NCBI RefSeq assembly: GCF_011388195.1
Contig: NZ_CP049990.1
Coordinates: forward strand, 2,046,001-2,110,000
DNA: 64,000 nt
Direction: 5' to 3'
DNA from: Pusillimonas sp. DMV24BSW_D
GTDB lineage: Bacteria > Pseudomonadota > Gammaproteobacteria > Burkholderiales > Burkholderiaceae_B
This document shows, one piece after another, positions 47,061 through 57,499 of the stretch. Below the pieces are notes generated by a model. The model was given only the letters and a program-made list of their open reading frames with translations. It had not been told where the DNA came from and did not search any database. Position 1 is the stretch's first letter; every line of letters begins with the position of its first letter. Position numbers and translations under genes: made by a program.

Positions 47061-48119
47061 ATGTCGGGCAATACTCTTGGAAAACTGTTTTGTGTTTCAA
47101 ACTTTGGTGAGTCGCACGGCCCGGCCATTGGTGCCGTTGTCGATGGCTGCCCTCCCGGTTTGCCATTGTCGGAAGCGGATATACAGGCGGAACTGGATCG
47201 TCGCAAGCCCGGTACCTCGCGCCATGTTACCCAGCGCAAAGAACCAGACACGGTTGAGATATTGTCGGGTGTGTATAACGGACTAACCACCGGAACGCCA
47301 ATAGGCCTGCTTATTCGTAACACTGATGCACGCAGTAAAGACTACAGCAATATCGAGGACACATTTCGACCAGGGCATGCCGATTACGCCTATTGGCGCA
47401 AGTATGCGCATCGTGATCCGCGAGGCGGCGGTCGTTCTTCCGCCCGGCTTACCGCCCCAACAGTTGCCGCCGGTGCCATTGCGAAGAAATGGTTGGCCCA
47501 AACATTCGGTGTTCAAGTGCGCGGTTATATGAGTCAATTGGGCGAAATTCCCATTCCTTTTGTTAATTGGGAGATGGTGGGGCAGAATCCGTTTTTCGCA
47601 CCGAACGCGGACATTGTTCCGGAACTTGAGGCTTATATGGACCAATTGCGACGCGATGGGGATTCCATTGGGGCGCGTATTGAAGTCGTGGCTGAAAATG
47701 TTCCAGCCGGCTGGGGTGAACCCATTTATGATCGCCTCGATGCCGATATCGCCCATGCCATGATGGGGTTAAACGCGGTGAAAGGGGTGTCAATTGGCGC
47801 GGGTTTCGATGCTGTTGCACAACGTGGCTCTGAACACGGGGACGAAATTACGCCCGAAGGTTTTGTCGGTAATAACGCCGGGGGCGTGCTGGGCGGTGTT
47901 TCGTCGGGCCAGCCGCTAACCGTTTCCCTGGCAATTAAGCCAACGTCCAGCATTCGGGTAATGCGGCGTTCAGTGAATCGTGCCAATGAGCCCGTTGAAG
48001 TTCAAACCTTGGGGCGTCACGACCCTTGTGTGGGTATTCGTGCTACGCCAATTGCAGAGGCGTTATTGGCATTGGTGTTAATGGATCATGCGTTGCGACA
48101 CCGCGCGCAATGCGGTTAA
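47061..48119 (+). CDS. aroC: Chorismate synthase
   Basis: Last enzyme of the shikimate pathway; makes chorismate from EPSP using reduced FMN. All 352 residues match the family, with the signatures [19 protein letters not shown] near residue 12, [10 protein letters not shown] near 48, [11 protein letters not shown] near 105 and [12 protein letters not shown] near 125. It stands alone between selO and the lipoprotein protease. Confidence 0.98.
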   Translation: MSGNTLGKLFCVSNFGESHGPAIGAVVDGCPPGLPLSEADIQAELDRRKPGTSRHVTQRKEPDTVEILSGVYNGLTTGTPIGLLIRNTDARSKDYSNIEDTFRPGHADYAYWRKYAHRDPRGGGRSSARLTAPTVAAGAIAKKWLAQTFGVQVRGYMSQLGEIPIPFVNWEMVGQNPFFAPNADIVPELEAYMDQLRRDGDSIGARIEVVAENVPAGWGEPIYDRLDADIAHAMMGLNAVKGVSIGAGFDAVAQRGSEHGDEITPEGFVGNNAGGVLGGVSSGQPLTVSLAIKPTSSIRVMRRSVNRANEPVEVQTLGRHDPCVGIRATPIAEALLALVLMDHALRHRAQCG

Positions 48120-48184
48120 GTCGTGACAGCGTAACCAATCAAGCACGTTTATGTGTTAACGAAAGTTCGGGTCGGGAGTTCACC

Positions 48185-49018
48185 ATGGGCAAATTGAAAT
48201 TTAACCGTATTTTCAGTGCCGGCGTACTGGCTGCCACTTTAGTGATTTCAGGTTGTGCCGGCGTGCAAACAACGCAGTCTGGCGCAGTGGGCGTTGAACG
48301 CCAGCAGTACATGTCAGGGCTGGTCTCTGAACAGGCTTTGCAGCAAGAGGCGGCGCAACAATACAACAGTTTGTTGTCACAGGCCCGGGCACAGGGGAAG
48401 CTGGACACGAATGCTGCTCAAACACGCCGGGTTCAAAATATCGCGCAACGCTTGATTGCCCAAGCAGGGGTGTTTCGTTCCGATGCCGCCCAATGGAACT
48501 GGGAAGTTCATGTGTTGAATGATAATCAGGTGAATGCATGGTGTATGCCGGGTGGCAAGATTGCGGTATACAGCGGCCTGATCAACCGGTTGAACCCTAC
48601 CGACGATGAACTTGCTGCCGTTATCGGTCATGAAATTGCGCATGCGTTACGCGAGCACTCGCGTGAACAAGTGTCTCAGCAAATGGCCACGCAATTGGGG
48701 TTGTCGGTATTGGCGGCTGTGACGGGTAGCCAGGCCTCAGCCAATTTGGGCAATGCTTTAACCAATGTGATGTTCACCTTGCCCAATAGCCGCACCCACG
48801 AAATCGAGGCAGACCGTATCGGGACGGAACTGGCCGCGCGTGCGGGCTATAACCCCAACGCCGCAGTCACCTTGTGGCAAAAAATGGCAGCGCTCGACCG
48901 TGGTAACGCGCCACCTGAATTCTTATCGACCCATCCTTCTCCTGACACTCGTATCCAGGATTTACAAGTGATAGCGAATCAAGTGATGCCTTTGTACGAA
49001 CGCACTCAAGGTCGTTAA
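48185..49018 (+). CDS. M48-family metalloprotease lipoprotein
   Basis: Periplasmic, outer-membrane-anchored zinc protease of 277 residues. The signal peptide ends in a lipobox (LVISGC) with lipidated Cys24; zinc ligands are H149-E-x-x-H153 (GHEIAHALREH) and Glu208 in HEIEADRIG. Related to LoiP/YcaL proteins that degrade misassembled outer-membrane proteins. CGGGAG precedes the chosen ATG; the long upstream frame overlaps aroC and is not coding. Confidence 0.92.
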   Translation: MGKLKFNRIFSAGVLAATLVISGCAGVQTTQSGAVGVERQQYMSGLVSEQALQQEAAQQYNSLLSQARAQGKLDTNAAQTRRVQNIAQRLIAQAGVFRSDAAQWNWEVHVLNDNQVNAWCMPGGKIAVYSGLINRLNPTDDELAAVIGHEIAHALREHSREQVSQQMATQLGLSVLAAVTGSQASANLGNALTNVMFTLPNSRTHEIEADRIGTELAARAGYNPNAAVTLWQKMAALDRGNAPPEFLSTHPSPDTRIQDLQVIANQVMPLYERTQGR

Positions 49019-49046
49019 CCGGAGTGTGCATAGCCTGTTAGTTGCA

Positions 49047-49095
49047 GTACTAGTATAAATTATCTTCTTGTACTAGCGTAAGAGCTTGGCATAAT
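49047..49095 (+). promoter_or_regulatory. Putative leuC promoter with repeated GTACTAG element
   Basis: TTGTAC (49068-49073) and CATAAT (49090-49095), 16 bases apart, form a plausible promoter about 40 bases before leuC. GTACTAG occurs at 49047-49053 and again at 49070-49076; CTAGTA...TACTAG is also an inverted pair. These may be an operator for leucine or LysR-type control. The regulator is unknown. Confidence 0.5.
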
Positions 49096-49135
49096 AGGCT
49101 TATCGTTTCTTTTTCGATTCTCAGAGAGCACTATT

Positions 49136-50539
49136 ATGGCTGAAACCCTTTACGACAAACTTTGGAATGCCCACGTCGTGCATCAGGAGTCCGATGGCAC
49201 CTGTTTGCTTTATATCGACCGACAACTGTTGCACGAAGTAACCAGCCCTCAGGCTTTTGAGGGGCTGGCGTTGGCGGGACGAAAACCATGGCGGATCAGT
49301 GCCAATTTGGCCGTGGCCGATCACAATGTACCCACGACAGCGCGCGATCAGGGCATCAAGGATGAGATTTCCCGTATCCAGGTCGAAACGTTGGATAACA
49401 ATTGCGAGAAATACGGTATTACCGAATTTCGCATGAACGACATGCGTCAAGGCATTGTGCACGTTATTGGGCCGGAGCAGGGGGCGACATTGCCTGGGAT
49501 GACGGTGGTGTGCGGTGACTCCCACACCAGTACCCATGGTGCAGTGGCGGCTTTGGCATTCGGTATCGGTACATCCGAAGTTGAACACGCAATGGCCACT
49601 CAAACCTTGCTCATGAAAAAGAGCAAGAACATGTTGATTGAGGTCGATGGCGAATTGCCGTTCGGCTGTTCAGCCAAAGACTTGGTGTTGTATATCATCG
49701 GTGAAATTGGTACGGCAGGGGCAACCGGCTATGCCATTGAGTTCGCGGGTAGTGCGGTACGAAATTTGTCGATTGAAGGTCGCATGACCATGTGTAATAT
49801 GGCCATCGAGGCAGGGGCTCGGTCGGGCATGGTGGCGGTCGATGATAAAACCGTTGAGTACTTCCGTAATCGGCCCTATTCGCCCACCGGGGAAATGTGG
49901 GATCAAGCTGTTGAATATTGGCGTACCCTGCATTCCGACGAGGGTGCGCACTTTGATCGTGTCATTAAGTTGAATGCTGCCGATGTGCAGCCCCAGGTGA
50001 CATGGGGCACGTCGCCTGAAATGGTGGTTTCTGTGTCAGGCAGGGTACCGGATCCCGCTTTGGAAAAAGATCCCGTAAAGCGCAGCGGTATGGAAGGTGC
50101 GTTGAAGTATATGGGTCTTGAGCCCAATACCCCTATGACGGAAATCAAACCCGATCGGGTGTTCATCGGATCCTGTACTAATTCGCGTATTGAAGACATG
50201 CGTGCGGCGGCGGCGGTCGTTAAAGGCAAGAAAGTGGCAGCGAACATCAAACAGGCCATGGTTGTGCCGGGGTCGGGCTTGGTCAAGCGGCAGGCTGAAA
50301 AAGAAGGTTTGGACAAAATTTTCCTTGAGGCGGGCTTCGAATGGCGTGAGCCGGGTTGCTCTATGTGTCTGGCCATGAATGCCGATCGTCTTGAGCCTGG
50401 TGAACGCGGTGCGTCGACATCAAACCGCAACTTTGAAGGTCGGCAGGGTCAGGGTGGGCGATCACATCTGGTTAGCCCCGCGATGGCAGCCGCTGCAGCG
50501 GTGGCCGGTCATTTTGTCGACGTTCGTCAATTCAGTTAA
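49136..50539 (+). CDS. leuC: 3-isopropylmalate dehydratase large subunit
   Basis: Aconitase-family [4Fe-4S] enzyme subunit of 467 residues for leucine synthesis; isomerises 2- to 3-isopropylmalate with LeuD. Cluster cysteines are in [13 protein letters not shown] near 347 and [15 protein letters not shown] near 407-410. [22 protein letters not shown] is the catalytic core signature. First gene of leuCDB. Confidence 0.98.
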   Translation: MAETLYDKLWNAHVVHQESDGTCLLYIDRQLLHEVTSPQAFEGLALAGRKPWRISANLAVADHNVPTTARDQGIKDEISRIQVETLDNNCEKYGITEFRMNDMRQGIVHVIGPEQGATLPGMTVVCGDSHTSTHGAVAALAFGIGTSEVEHAMATQTLLMKKSKNMLIEVDGELPFGCSAKDLVLYIIGEIGTAGATGYAIEFAGSAVRNLSIEGRMTMCNMAIEAGARSGMVAVDDKTVEYFRNRPYSPTGEMWDQAVEYWRTLHSDEGAHFDRVIKLNAADVQPQVTWGTSPEMVVSVSGRVPDPALEKDPVKRSGMEGALKYMGLEPNTPMTEIKPDRVFIGSCTNSRIEDMRAAAAVVKGKKVAANIKQAMVVPGSGLVKRQAEKEGLDKIFLEAGFEWREPGCSMCLAMNADRLEPGERGASTSNRNFEGRQGQGGRSHLVSPAMAAAAAVAGHFVDVRQFS

Positions 50540-50549
50540 GGAGTAGATC

Positions 50550-51197
50550 ATGGAAGCTTTTACCACTCATAAGGGCCTGGTTGCGCCGCTTGATCGTGAA
50601 AACGTTGACACTGACTTGATCATGCCCAAACAGTTTTTGAAGTCGATCAAAAGAACCGGGTTCGGCCCGAATTTGTTTGATACCTTGCGTTATCTCGACG
50701 TAGGTGAACCGGGAATGGACAACTCGAAGCGCCCGTTGAATCCAGATTTCTCTTTGAACCAGCCTCGTTATCAGGGTGCTTCAATTTTGCTGACCCGCAA
50801 GAATTTCGGTTGTGGTTCCAGCCGTGAGCATGCGCCCTGGGCTTTGCTGCAGTTCGGCTTCAGGGCCATTATCGCGCCATCGTACGCCGATATTTTTTTC
50901 AATAACTGCTTCAAAAATGGTTTGTTGCCTATTGTGCAACCGGAAGATGTCGTATCCGAGCTGTTCCGTGAAATGGAGGCAACGCCCGGCTATGAGCTGA
51001 CTGTCGACCTTGAAGCGCAAACCATTGCCAAGCCGAATGGTGATGTGTTGAAGTTTGACGTTGAGCCTTTCCGTAAACATTGTTTGCTGAATGGTCTGGA
51101 CGACATTGCGACGACATTACAGAAGGCCGACAAAATTCGTGCTTTCGAGGCCGATCGTCTTGCGCGTTTCCCTTGGCTTGAGGGCCTGCCCGGCTAA
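50550..51197 (+). CDS. leuD: 3-isopropylmalate dehydratase small subunit
   Basis: Swivel-domain partner of LeuC, 215 residues. [18 protein letters not shown] near 14 and [15 protein letters not shown] near 88 are signature segments. AAGGAG lies in front of the ATG, ten bases after leuC. Same operon. Confidence 0.98.
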   Translation: MEAFTTHKGLVAPLDRENVDTDLIMPKQFLKSIKRTGFGPNLFDTLRYLDVGEPGMDNSKRPLNPDFSLNQPRYQGASILLTRKNFGCGSSREHAPWALLQFGFRAIIAPSYADIFFNNCFKNGLLPIVQPEDVVSELFREMEATPGYELTVDLEAQTIAKPNGDVLKFDVEPFRKHCLLNGLDDIATTLQKADKIRAFEADRLARFPWLEGLPG

Positions 51198-51263
51198 ATG
51201 AGTCGGTTCAGGCCCGGCTTTACGATCACGACACATTAAACCAGAACATTCAGAGAACCCAGA

Positions 51264-52340
51264 ATGACCCGAAAGATTGCAGTTTTACCCGGTGATGGAA
51301 TCGGTCCGGAAATTATTGATCAGGCTTTGCGCGTCCTAAGTGCGCTGAATCTCGATTTGAGTTTTGAGACACAACCGGTTGGGGGGGCCGCCTACGCGCA
51401 GCACGGTCACCCGTTGCCGCCCGCCACGCTGGAATTGGCAAAAAGCGCCGATGCTATTTTGTTCGGTGCGGTTGGCGATTGGAAATACGACTCCCTTCCT
51501 CGCGAGCACCGGCCGGAACAGGCTATTCTGGGCTTGCGCAAAGCCTTGGGTTTGTTTGCTAATTTACGTCCGGCGATTTTGTATGAAGAGCTGGCGAACG
51601 CTTCTTCGCTTAAGCCGGAAGTGGTGGCGGGTTTGGATATTCTGATTGTTCGTGAGCTAACCGGCGATATTTATTTTGGTAGCCCGCGTGGTGTGCGTGA
51701 AGCGCCCGATGGTCCTTTCAAGGGAGAGCGGCAAGGGTTTGACACTATGTTGTATACAGAACCTGAGGTACGTCGTATCGCGCATGTTGGATTTCAGGCG
51801 GCGCGCAAACGTAATAAGAAATTATGCAGCGTCGATAAAGCCAATGTATTGGAAACGTCTCAGTTTTGGCGCGATATCGTGATTGACGTCGCGAAATCCT
51901 ATCCAGATGTTGAGTTAACCCACATGTATGTCGATAATGCGGCAATGCAATTGGTGCGTGCACCCAAGGCATTCGATGTAATCGTGACAGGGAACCTGTT
52001 TGGTGACATTTTGTCCGACGAGGCCTCAATGCTGACGGGCTCCATTGGCATGTTGCCTTCAGCTTCTCTGAATGAATCGAACCAGGGTTTGTATGAGCCC
52101 AGTCACGGCTCGGCCCCTGATATCGCCGGCCAAAATATCGCCAACCCACTGGCAACCATTTTGTCGGCTGCCATGATGCTGCGATATTCGTTGAACGCGG
52201 ATGAGCAGGCAAAGCGAATTGAGGCAGCCGTGCAGTCGGTGTTGAAACAAGGTTTGCGTACGCTGGATATCCACGAGGAAGGCACTACACGTGTTTCTAC
52301 GTCGGAAATGGGCGATGCGGTGCTTAAGGCGTTAAAATAG
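51264..52340 (+). CDS. leuB: 3-isopropylmalate dehydrogenase
   Basis: NAD-dependent oxidative decarboxylase of 358 residues, third leucine-pathway step in this operon. [13 protein letters not shown] opens the protein; [10 protein letters not shown] near 130 and the metal/substrate region [23 protein letters not shown] near 240 are characteristic. Separated from leuD by 66 bases. Confidence 0.98.
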   Translation: MTRKIAVLPGDGIGPEIIDQALRVLSALNLDLSFETQPVGGAAYAQHGHPLPPATLELAKSADAILFGAVGDWKYDSLPREHRPEQAILGLRKALGLFANLRPAILYEELANASSLKPEVVAGLDILIVRELTGDIYFGSPRGVREAPDGPFKGERQGFDTMLYTEPEVRRIAHVGFQAARKRNKKLCSVDKANVLETSQFWRDIVIDVAKSYPDVELTHMYVDNAAMQLVRAPKAFDVIVTGNLFGDILSDEASMLTGSIGMLPSASLNESNQGLYEPSHGSAPDIAGQNIANPLATILSAAMMLRYSLNADEQAKRIEAAVQSVLKQGLRTLDIHEEGTTRVSTSEMGDAVLKALK

Positions 52341-52372
52341 CCGTTTGTTTCTTAAATAGACAGTGATTTTTT

Positions 52373-53503
52373 ATGACCCAATCAGTAGGCTTAGTCGGTT
52401 GGCGCGGCATGGTGGGCTCAGTGCTCATGCAGCGCATGCGCGACGAAAATGATTTTTCCTTATTCAATCCGGTGTTCTTTTCAACCAGTAATGCGGGTGG
52501 AAAAGCACCTGCCTGGGCTGACGGCGCCGGGCCCCTGCAAGATGCGTACGATATCGAGGCACTCAAAAAGCTGCCCGTGATCGTAACGGCTCAAGGTGGA
52601 GACTACACCACTAAAGTGCACGGGCAGTTGCGCGATGCCGGCTGGGATGGCGTTTGGATTGATGCCGCCAGCACATTACGCATGGCTGAAGACGCCATTA
52701 TCGTGCTGGATCCGGTGAATCGGCCTGTTATTGATGCGGCAATGAAGCGAGGTGTCAAGAACTTTGTGGGTGGCAACTGCACGGTAAGTTGCATGCTCAT
52801 GGGCCTGGCAGGCCTGTTTAACAAAGATCTGGTCGATTGGATGACCAGCATGACATACCAGGCCGCTTCCGGTGGTGGTGCCCAACACATGCGTGAGTTG
52901 CTTACGCAGTTTGGCATTATTAATCAATCTGTTAAATCGTTACTCGATTATCCCGCTTCGGCCATTTTGGAAATAGATCGCGGCGTGCTTGATGTTCAGA
53001 AAGATCCTAACTTGCCTCGAGAGCAATTCCAGGTTCCTTTAGCGGGCAGCCTCATTCCCTGGATTGATCGTGATCTGGGCAATGGCGTGTCTCGTGAAGA
53101 ATGGAAGGCGGAAGCCGAAACCAATAAAATTCTGGGCCGCGGCGAAGCGTTTGGCACGGAACCAACGCGTATCGATGGTTTGTGCGTCCGTATTGGTGCC
53201 ATGCGTTGCCATAGTCAGGCGTTAACCATTCGCCTGAAGAAAGACGTGCCTCTGGACGAGATATCCGATATTATTCGCGACGGTTCCAAATGGGCGAAAG
53301 TTGTGCCTAACGAAAAAGAATCCACTGTAAACGATCTGACTCCGGTGGCAGTAACGGGCACGCTCGATATTCCGGTGGGGCGTTTACGCAAAATGTCCAT
53401 GGGATCTCAGTATCTGAGCGCCTTTACGGTGGGCGATCAGCTTCTTTGGGGCGCGGCCGAACCATTGCGCCGCATGTTACGTATCACTTTGGGCGAACTG
53501 TAA
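52373..53503 (+). CDS. asd: Aspartate-semialdehyde dehydrogenase
   Basis: NADPH-dependent enzyme of 376 residues that reduces aspartyl phosphate, the branch point to lysine, diaminopimelate, methionine and threonine. Catalytic Cys136 is in [10 protein letters not shown]; the N-terminal [14 protein letters not shown] binds NADPH, and [14 protein letters not shown] near 280 carries the catalytic histidine. It follows leuB by about 30 bases, as in Bordetella and relatives. Confidence 0.98.
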   Translation: MTQSVGLVGWRGMVGSVLMQRMRDENDFSLFNPVFFSTSNAGGKAPAWADGAGPLQDAYDIEALKKLPVIVTAQGGDYTTKVHGQLRDAGWDGVWIDAASTLRMAEDAIIVLDPVNRPVIDAAMKRGVKNFVGGNCTVSCMLMGLAGLFNKDLVDWMTSMTYQAASGGGAQHMRELLTQFGIINQSVKSLLDYPASAILEIDRGVLDVQKDPNLPREQFQVPLAGSLIPWIDRDLGNGVSREEWKAEAETNKILGRGEAFGTEPTRIDGLCVRIGAMRCHSQALTIRLKKDVPLDEISDIIRDGSKWAKVVPNEKESTVNDLTPVAVTGTLDIPVGRLRKMSMGSQYLSAFTVGDQLLWGAAEPLRRMLRITLGEL

Positions 53504-53504
53504 T

Positions 53505-55229
53505 ATGAATGATTCTTGTCGCGTAACTGTAAAACCTTTGGCAGTTCGTTTGGCTTACCTCACGGCATTAGCCTCATTAGCTGTAAGTTCTTCAGTTTAT
53601 GCGATAAGTTTTGGTCATTCGCGTTTACTGTCCCCTGTGGGTCAGCCCCTGCAGATTCAGGTACCGGTGCACGCGTTAACCGACCAAGAGCGTGACTCCT
53701 TGGTGGTTTCGGTAGCGGCCGCGCCGGCCTGGGAGCAGGCGGGTTTGACGCCGCCGGTTGACCCGGCAACGATGCAAGTTGCCGTGGTTGACGGCGTTAA
53801 GGCCGGGTCAAAGCTCATTACCGTCCGCTCCAGTCAACCACTTTCTTCAAGCGTGGCAGATTTGCTGCTGGCGGTGCGTTCGTCGTCCGGTCAGATGCAA
53901 CATCAGGTTAGTTTGTTGGCTCCGGCCGATCTCGAAGTGGCACGTGCGAGTGGCGGCGTAACGGCTTCTGGTTCCGGGGCAGTGGGTACGCCGGGTGATG
54001 CTGCGGCCACATCCATTCAAATTCGTCGCGGTGATACTTTGTTTGCCCTGGCGCGTCGCCATGCGGTTCCGGGTATCAGCGTATATCAATGGATGATTGG
54101 GGTAATGCAGGCGAATCCGCAGGCATTCATTAACGATAACGTTAATTTAATCAAGGCGGGCGCAACATTAAATGTGCCGGGCGGGCAGCAGCTTGCGGCT
54201 TTGTCCGATCGAGAAGCACGGGAAATCTTTCAAAAACATGCAGGGGCTTTTGCCGAATATCGGCAGCGTTTGGCGGGTGAAGTTGCACGCGCTGAGCCTG
54301 CTACTGCGCAAGCAACTGATCGCGGTGAGGTCACAGCACCCGAAGTTGGTTCTACGCCTGCTCCGGCCGTCCAACAACAAGACCGTCTTGTGCTGCAATC
54401 AGCGCAAGCATCTACAACGCCGGCAAATTCTCCCTCAGCTAATTCGTCATCGGTGGTGAACGCAGGGGGTCAGAACGGTGGCGGAGGTTCAACTGCGCAG
54501 GCAAACGGCGACACGGCCGGCTCAAGTACAGTGTCAGTGAGTAGCGATGATCAGCTTGCGCTTGAGCGCAATACTGAAGAGGCCCGTCAGCGCGTTAATC
54601 AACTTGAAGATAACGTTAAGAATTTGAATCAGGCTTTGCAGCAGCAAGGTACCGCTGCTCATCAAGCCGTGGTGGATGGTGCAAAAACAGTAGAAGAAAC
54701 GGTTGAGCAGTTGAAGGAAATGGTTGATGGCGAAATGCCCGGTTCTGATACTGCCTCGGCAAATAACGGGCGTAACGATAACGTGCCGGGAACGGGTCAG
54801 GATAAGAGTGTCGTCACGTCGGGCAGTGATGGTTCGACCAGCCCCGCCAACGCCGGTACCAGTACTAACGCCGGCAGCACCATAACAGAAGGCACATCAG
54901 GGGCATTGGCGGGGAATGCTTCTTCCGCTGCCCAAGCCGGGTCCGCTAGTAAGCCTTCGAGTGCTGAAGCGGCTGCATCTGTCGAAGATGCCAATAAAGA
55001 CTCCGATTCACTTTCTACGTGGTTCATGAATAATTTGCTGATTGTCATTAGCGGTGCACTCGCGCTTATTGTTTTGATCGTTGCTTGGCTGCTGCGTCGT
55101 GTTGGCGCTGAGCGTGACGATGACTCCGATGCCGTTATTACAGAGGAGATGGTGCGTGAGCGTTTGCAGAGCATTAATCTCGATCTCGACGATTCGACGG
55201 AAACCGGTCAAACGGAAAAACGCAGATAA
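53505..55229 (+). CDS. fimV: FimV-like inner-membrane protein with LysM domain (short form)
   Basis: Inner-membrane protein of 574 residues related to the polar hub FimV, which organises type IV pili and poles. The FimV N-terminal domain (SFGHSRLLSPVGQPLQIQVP) lies at about 35-140, a LysM peptidoglycan-binding domain at 171-226, a coiled coil near 355-420, a low-complexity Ser/Ala/Gly/Asn linker, and one membrane helix near 510-530. The long acidic TPR C-terminal part of Pseudomonas FimV is absent. It starts two bases after asd. Confidence 0.88.
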   Translation: MNDSCRVTVKPLAVRLAYLTALASLAVSSSVYAISFGHSRLLSPVGQPLQIQVPVHALTDQERDSLVVSVAAAPAWEQAGLTPPVDPATMQVAVVDGVKAGSKLITVRSSQPLSSSVADLLLAVRSSSGQMQHQVSLLAPADLEVARASGGVTASGSGAVGTPGDAAATSIQIRRGDTLFALARRHAVPGISVYQWMIGVMQANPQAFINDNVNLIKAGATLNVPGGQQLAALSDREAREIFQKHAGAFAEYRQRLAGEVARAEPATAQATDRGEVTAPEVGSTPAPAVQQQDRLVLQSAQASTTPANSPSANSSSVVNAGGQNGGGGSTAQANGDTAGSSTVSVSSDDQLALERNTEEARQRVNQLEDNVKNLNQALQQQGTAAHQAVVDGAKTVEETVEQLKEMVDGEMPGSDTASANNGRNDNVPGTGQDKSVVTSGSDGSTSPANAGTSTNAGSTITEGTSGALAGNASSAAQAGSASKPSSAEAAASVEDANKDSDSLSTWFMNNLLIVISGALALIVLIVAWLLRRVGAERDDDSDAVITEEMVRERLQSINLDLDDSTETGQTEKRR

Positions 55230-55232
55230 GGT

Positions 55233-56036
55233 ATGACTCGACTGGCATTGGGTGTGTCTTACGACGGCTCACCTTGGCGCGGTTGGCAAAGCCAGCCGCA
55301 TGGCCAAACGGTACAAGATCAATTTCAGCGGGCAGTTCACCAGTTCATCACTGAGCCGGTGGCGACGGTTTGTTCCGGGCGTACCGACGCAGGCGTCCAT
55401 GCCCTTGAGCAAGTCGTACACCTGGATACGCCGGTTAATCGTTCGCTTGAGTCATGGACAAGGGCGTTAAATGGTTTGTTGCCGCCCAGTATTTCCGTAA
55501 ACTGGGTGAAGCCAGTTACCAACGATTTTCATGCTCGTTTTTCGGCAACAGCCCGCACCTATATTTATGTTGTTCGTAACGATCGAATTCGTTCGCCTTT
55601 GGTGCATCGGCGGGTGGGTTGGGTTTTTTATCCCTTGAACCTGACTCTCATGAAAGAAGCGGCGGCACGCTTGTTAGGTGAGCACGATTTCAGCAGCTTT
55701 CGAGCGTCTGAGTGTCAGGCAGCCAGCCCGGTGCGCGACTTGCAACAGGTCGACATTGAGCAGCACGGTGTTTACTACGTCTTTACATTTAAGGCTAATG
55801 CGTTTTTACACCACATGGTGCGTAACTTAATGGGTATGCTGATTTATGTGGGCTTGCAGCGCATGACGCCCGAATCCGTAACCACTTTGCTTCACGACAA
55901 AGATCGTCGTCTGGCGCCACCTACCTTTGCTCCTGACGGCTTGTATTTTGCACGGGTCGATTATCCCGATTCATTTAATTTGCCGCAATTATCAGCACAA
56001 GAAAACTTTAAGCTGCACTTTGGTTTTCTTGGTTAA
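55233..56036 (+). CDS. truA: tRNA pseudouridine(38-40) synthase
   Basis: Modifies uridines 38-40 in the anticodon arm. 267 residues; catalytic aspartate in CSGRTDAGVHALEQ near 53, plus LGVSYDGSPWRGWQSQ at the start and HMVRNLMGML near 193. It begins four bases after fimV. The 3' end overlaps the convergent diguanylate cyclase gene by 29 bases. Confidence 0.97.
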   Translation: MTRLALGVSYDGSPWRGWQSQPHGQTVQDQFQRAVHQFITEPVATVCSGRTDAGVHALEQVVHLDTPVNRSLESWTRALNGLLPPSISVNWVKPVTNDFHARFSATARTYIYVVRNDRIRSPLVHRRVGWVFYPLNLTLMKEAAARLLGEHDFSSFRASECQAASPVRDLQQVDIEQHGVYYVFTFKANAFLHHMVRNLMGMLIYVGLQRMTPESVTTLLHDKDRRLAPPTFAPDGLYFARVDYPDSFNLPQLSAQENFKLHFGFLG

Positions 56037-57288
56037 AGCGAGTGGATTGAGCCATGACTGCTTTGCTGCGGCCACCATTTTTAGCTTGGTACATCGCTTT
56101 GTCGGCGGCATGGCTCAAGCTGTGAACATCAACACCGTGTTCGGGGTATAACGCAATGCCGATACTGGCGGAAATGTTGGCTTGGTAGGGCCCCAATTGA
56201 AAGGGGTTTTGCAATGCTTCGCATAGACGGGTGGCAATATCCATGCATTTTTCGGGTTGCGTGTCTTCCAGGAGGTAAACCATGAATTCGTCACCTCCTA
56301 TACGCCCTGCCAGATCTGTTGTGCGCAGGAAGTGCGAAATTCGCCGGCTGACTTGTTTCAACAGTTCGTCTCCCACCGCATGGCCATATTGGTCGTTTAC
56401 CGGCTTGAAGTGATCCAGATCTATATAGAACAACGCTAACGAACGGCCTCGTAAACGTGTTTGGGATAACGCTGTATCCAGTCGATCCAGAAAGCACCAA
56501 CGATTCGCCAGGCCGGTTAACGGATCGTGCAAGGCAAGATGTTTTACCTCTTCTTCCAACTTGTGTCGAGCGGTAATATCGTTCACGTAACCCGTCCAGG
56601 TAATGGTGCCGTCAGACAAGCGTTGGGGTAAGTCTCGAGCCTCAACCCAGAGGGTTGTGCCGTTCGTGTGCTGCATTCTGAATTGGGCATGCCATGGAAG
56701 CAGGGAGTCACCGGCTTCAATACTGCTGCTCAAAACCCAATCATGGTCGTCAGGATGGATGCGATCGAGCAGCAGGCCGGCGTCATTGCGAACGTCCTCC
56801 ACAGATATGCCGAACATTTGTGTGACAGTACGCCCTACGAATGTAAATTCCCAATGATCGGGCGGTTGATAACACAATTGGTATACAAAGCCTGGTAGAT
56901 AATCGGAAATGGCATCGAGTTGTTGAACCAAATCGCGAGACCATGTGATGTCGCGTGCACTGATCAGGAAGTAACCTGGATGCGACCTTAACGGCGCCAC
57001 GCGAATGTTCCAGTCTCTTTCGCCGGCGGGAACGCTAATGACTTGGTCGAATTCGACAGTATTTTGTGTTTGCAGGCAGCGCTGGTATTCGTTCAACAGG
57101 CGCCTGGCTTCATCAGGAGTGAAAAGGTCGTGTGGTGTTTTCCCGATTAATTGGGAGCGTTGCAGGCCAGTGGCAATTTCAAACTGCTCATTGGCTTCGG
57201 TGTATCTGAATGTCGTGCCTTTATCGTCCACCTGCATAATGACGAGGATATCGGGAGAATGCTGAAAGGCGGCGTGTAAAAGGTCCAT
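56008..57288 (-). CDS. Diguanylate cyclase with two PAS domains
   Basis: Probably cytoplasmic signalling enzyme of 426 residues with no membrane segment. Two PAS domains (about 5-115 and 125-240) precede a GGDEF domain (about 250-420). The active site reads GGDEF at 331-335, and the product-inhibition I-site RxxD (Arg322-Asp325) is five residues upstream, so it should make cyclic di-GMP and be feedback inhibited. There is no EAL domain. The PAS sensors' ligand is unknown. It interrupts the usual truA-trpF neighbourhood. Confidence 0.94.
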   Translation of the reverse strand: MDLLHAAFQHSPDILVIMQVDDKGTTFRYTEANEQFEIATGLQRSQLIGKTPHDLFTPDEARRLLNEYQRCLQTQNTVEFDQVISVPAGERDWNIRVAPLRSHPGYFLISARDITWSRDLVQQLDAISDYLPGFVYQLCYQPPDHWEFTFVGRTVTQMFGISVEDVRNDAGLLLDRIHPDDHDWVLSSSIEAGDSLLPWHAQFRMQHTNGTTLWVEARDLPQRLSDGTITWTGYVNDITARHKLEEEVKHLALHDPLTGLANRWCFLDRLDTALSQTRLRGRSLALFYIDLDHFKPVNDQYGHAVGDELLKQVSRRISHFLRTTDLAGRIGGDEFMVYLLEDTQPEKCMDIATRLCEALQNPFQLGPYQANISASIGIALYPEHGVDVHSLSHAADKAMYQAKNGGRSKAVMAQSTRFNQENQSAA

Positions 57289-57499
57289 GTATTCAGGCCC
57301 GATCTTAAATTTGCAAAGCGTACTTCAGCTCTGCGGGTGCGGCAACAGAAATAAGCGAGTCGATATCAGGAAAACAACAATAAATGGAACAGTACGGTAG
57401 GGGTTGTCAAGAGATTTGCGGCGCTGTTTTGCTTTGACCGGACCGCCGTTTCATTGCTCGTTAAAATAGAGCTTTGGTAAAACCTGAAGGCTGTTGTGA

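Noticed and set aside
48026-48184. N-terminal extension of the M48 lipoprotein overlapping aroC
   Set aside because: The lipoprotein signal begins at the ATG at 48185, with a ribosome-binding site; an extension would destroy the signal peptide.
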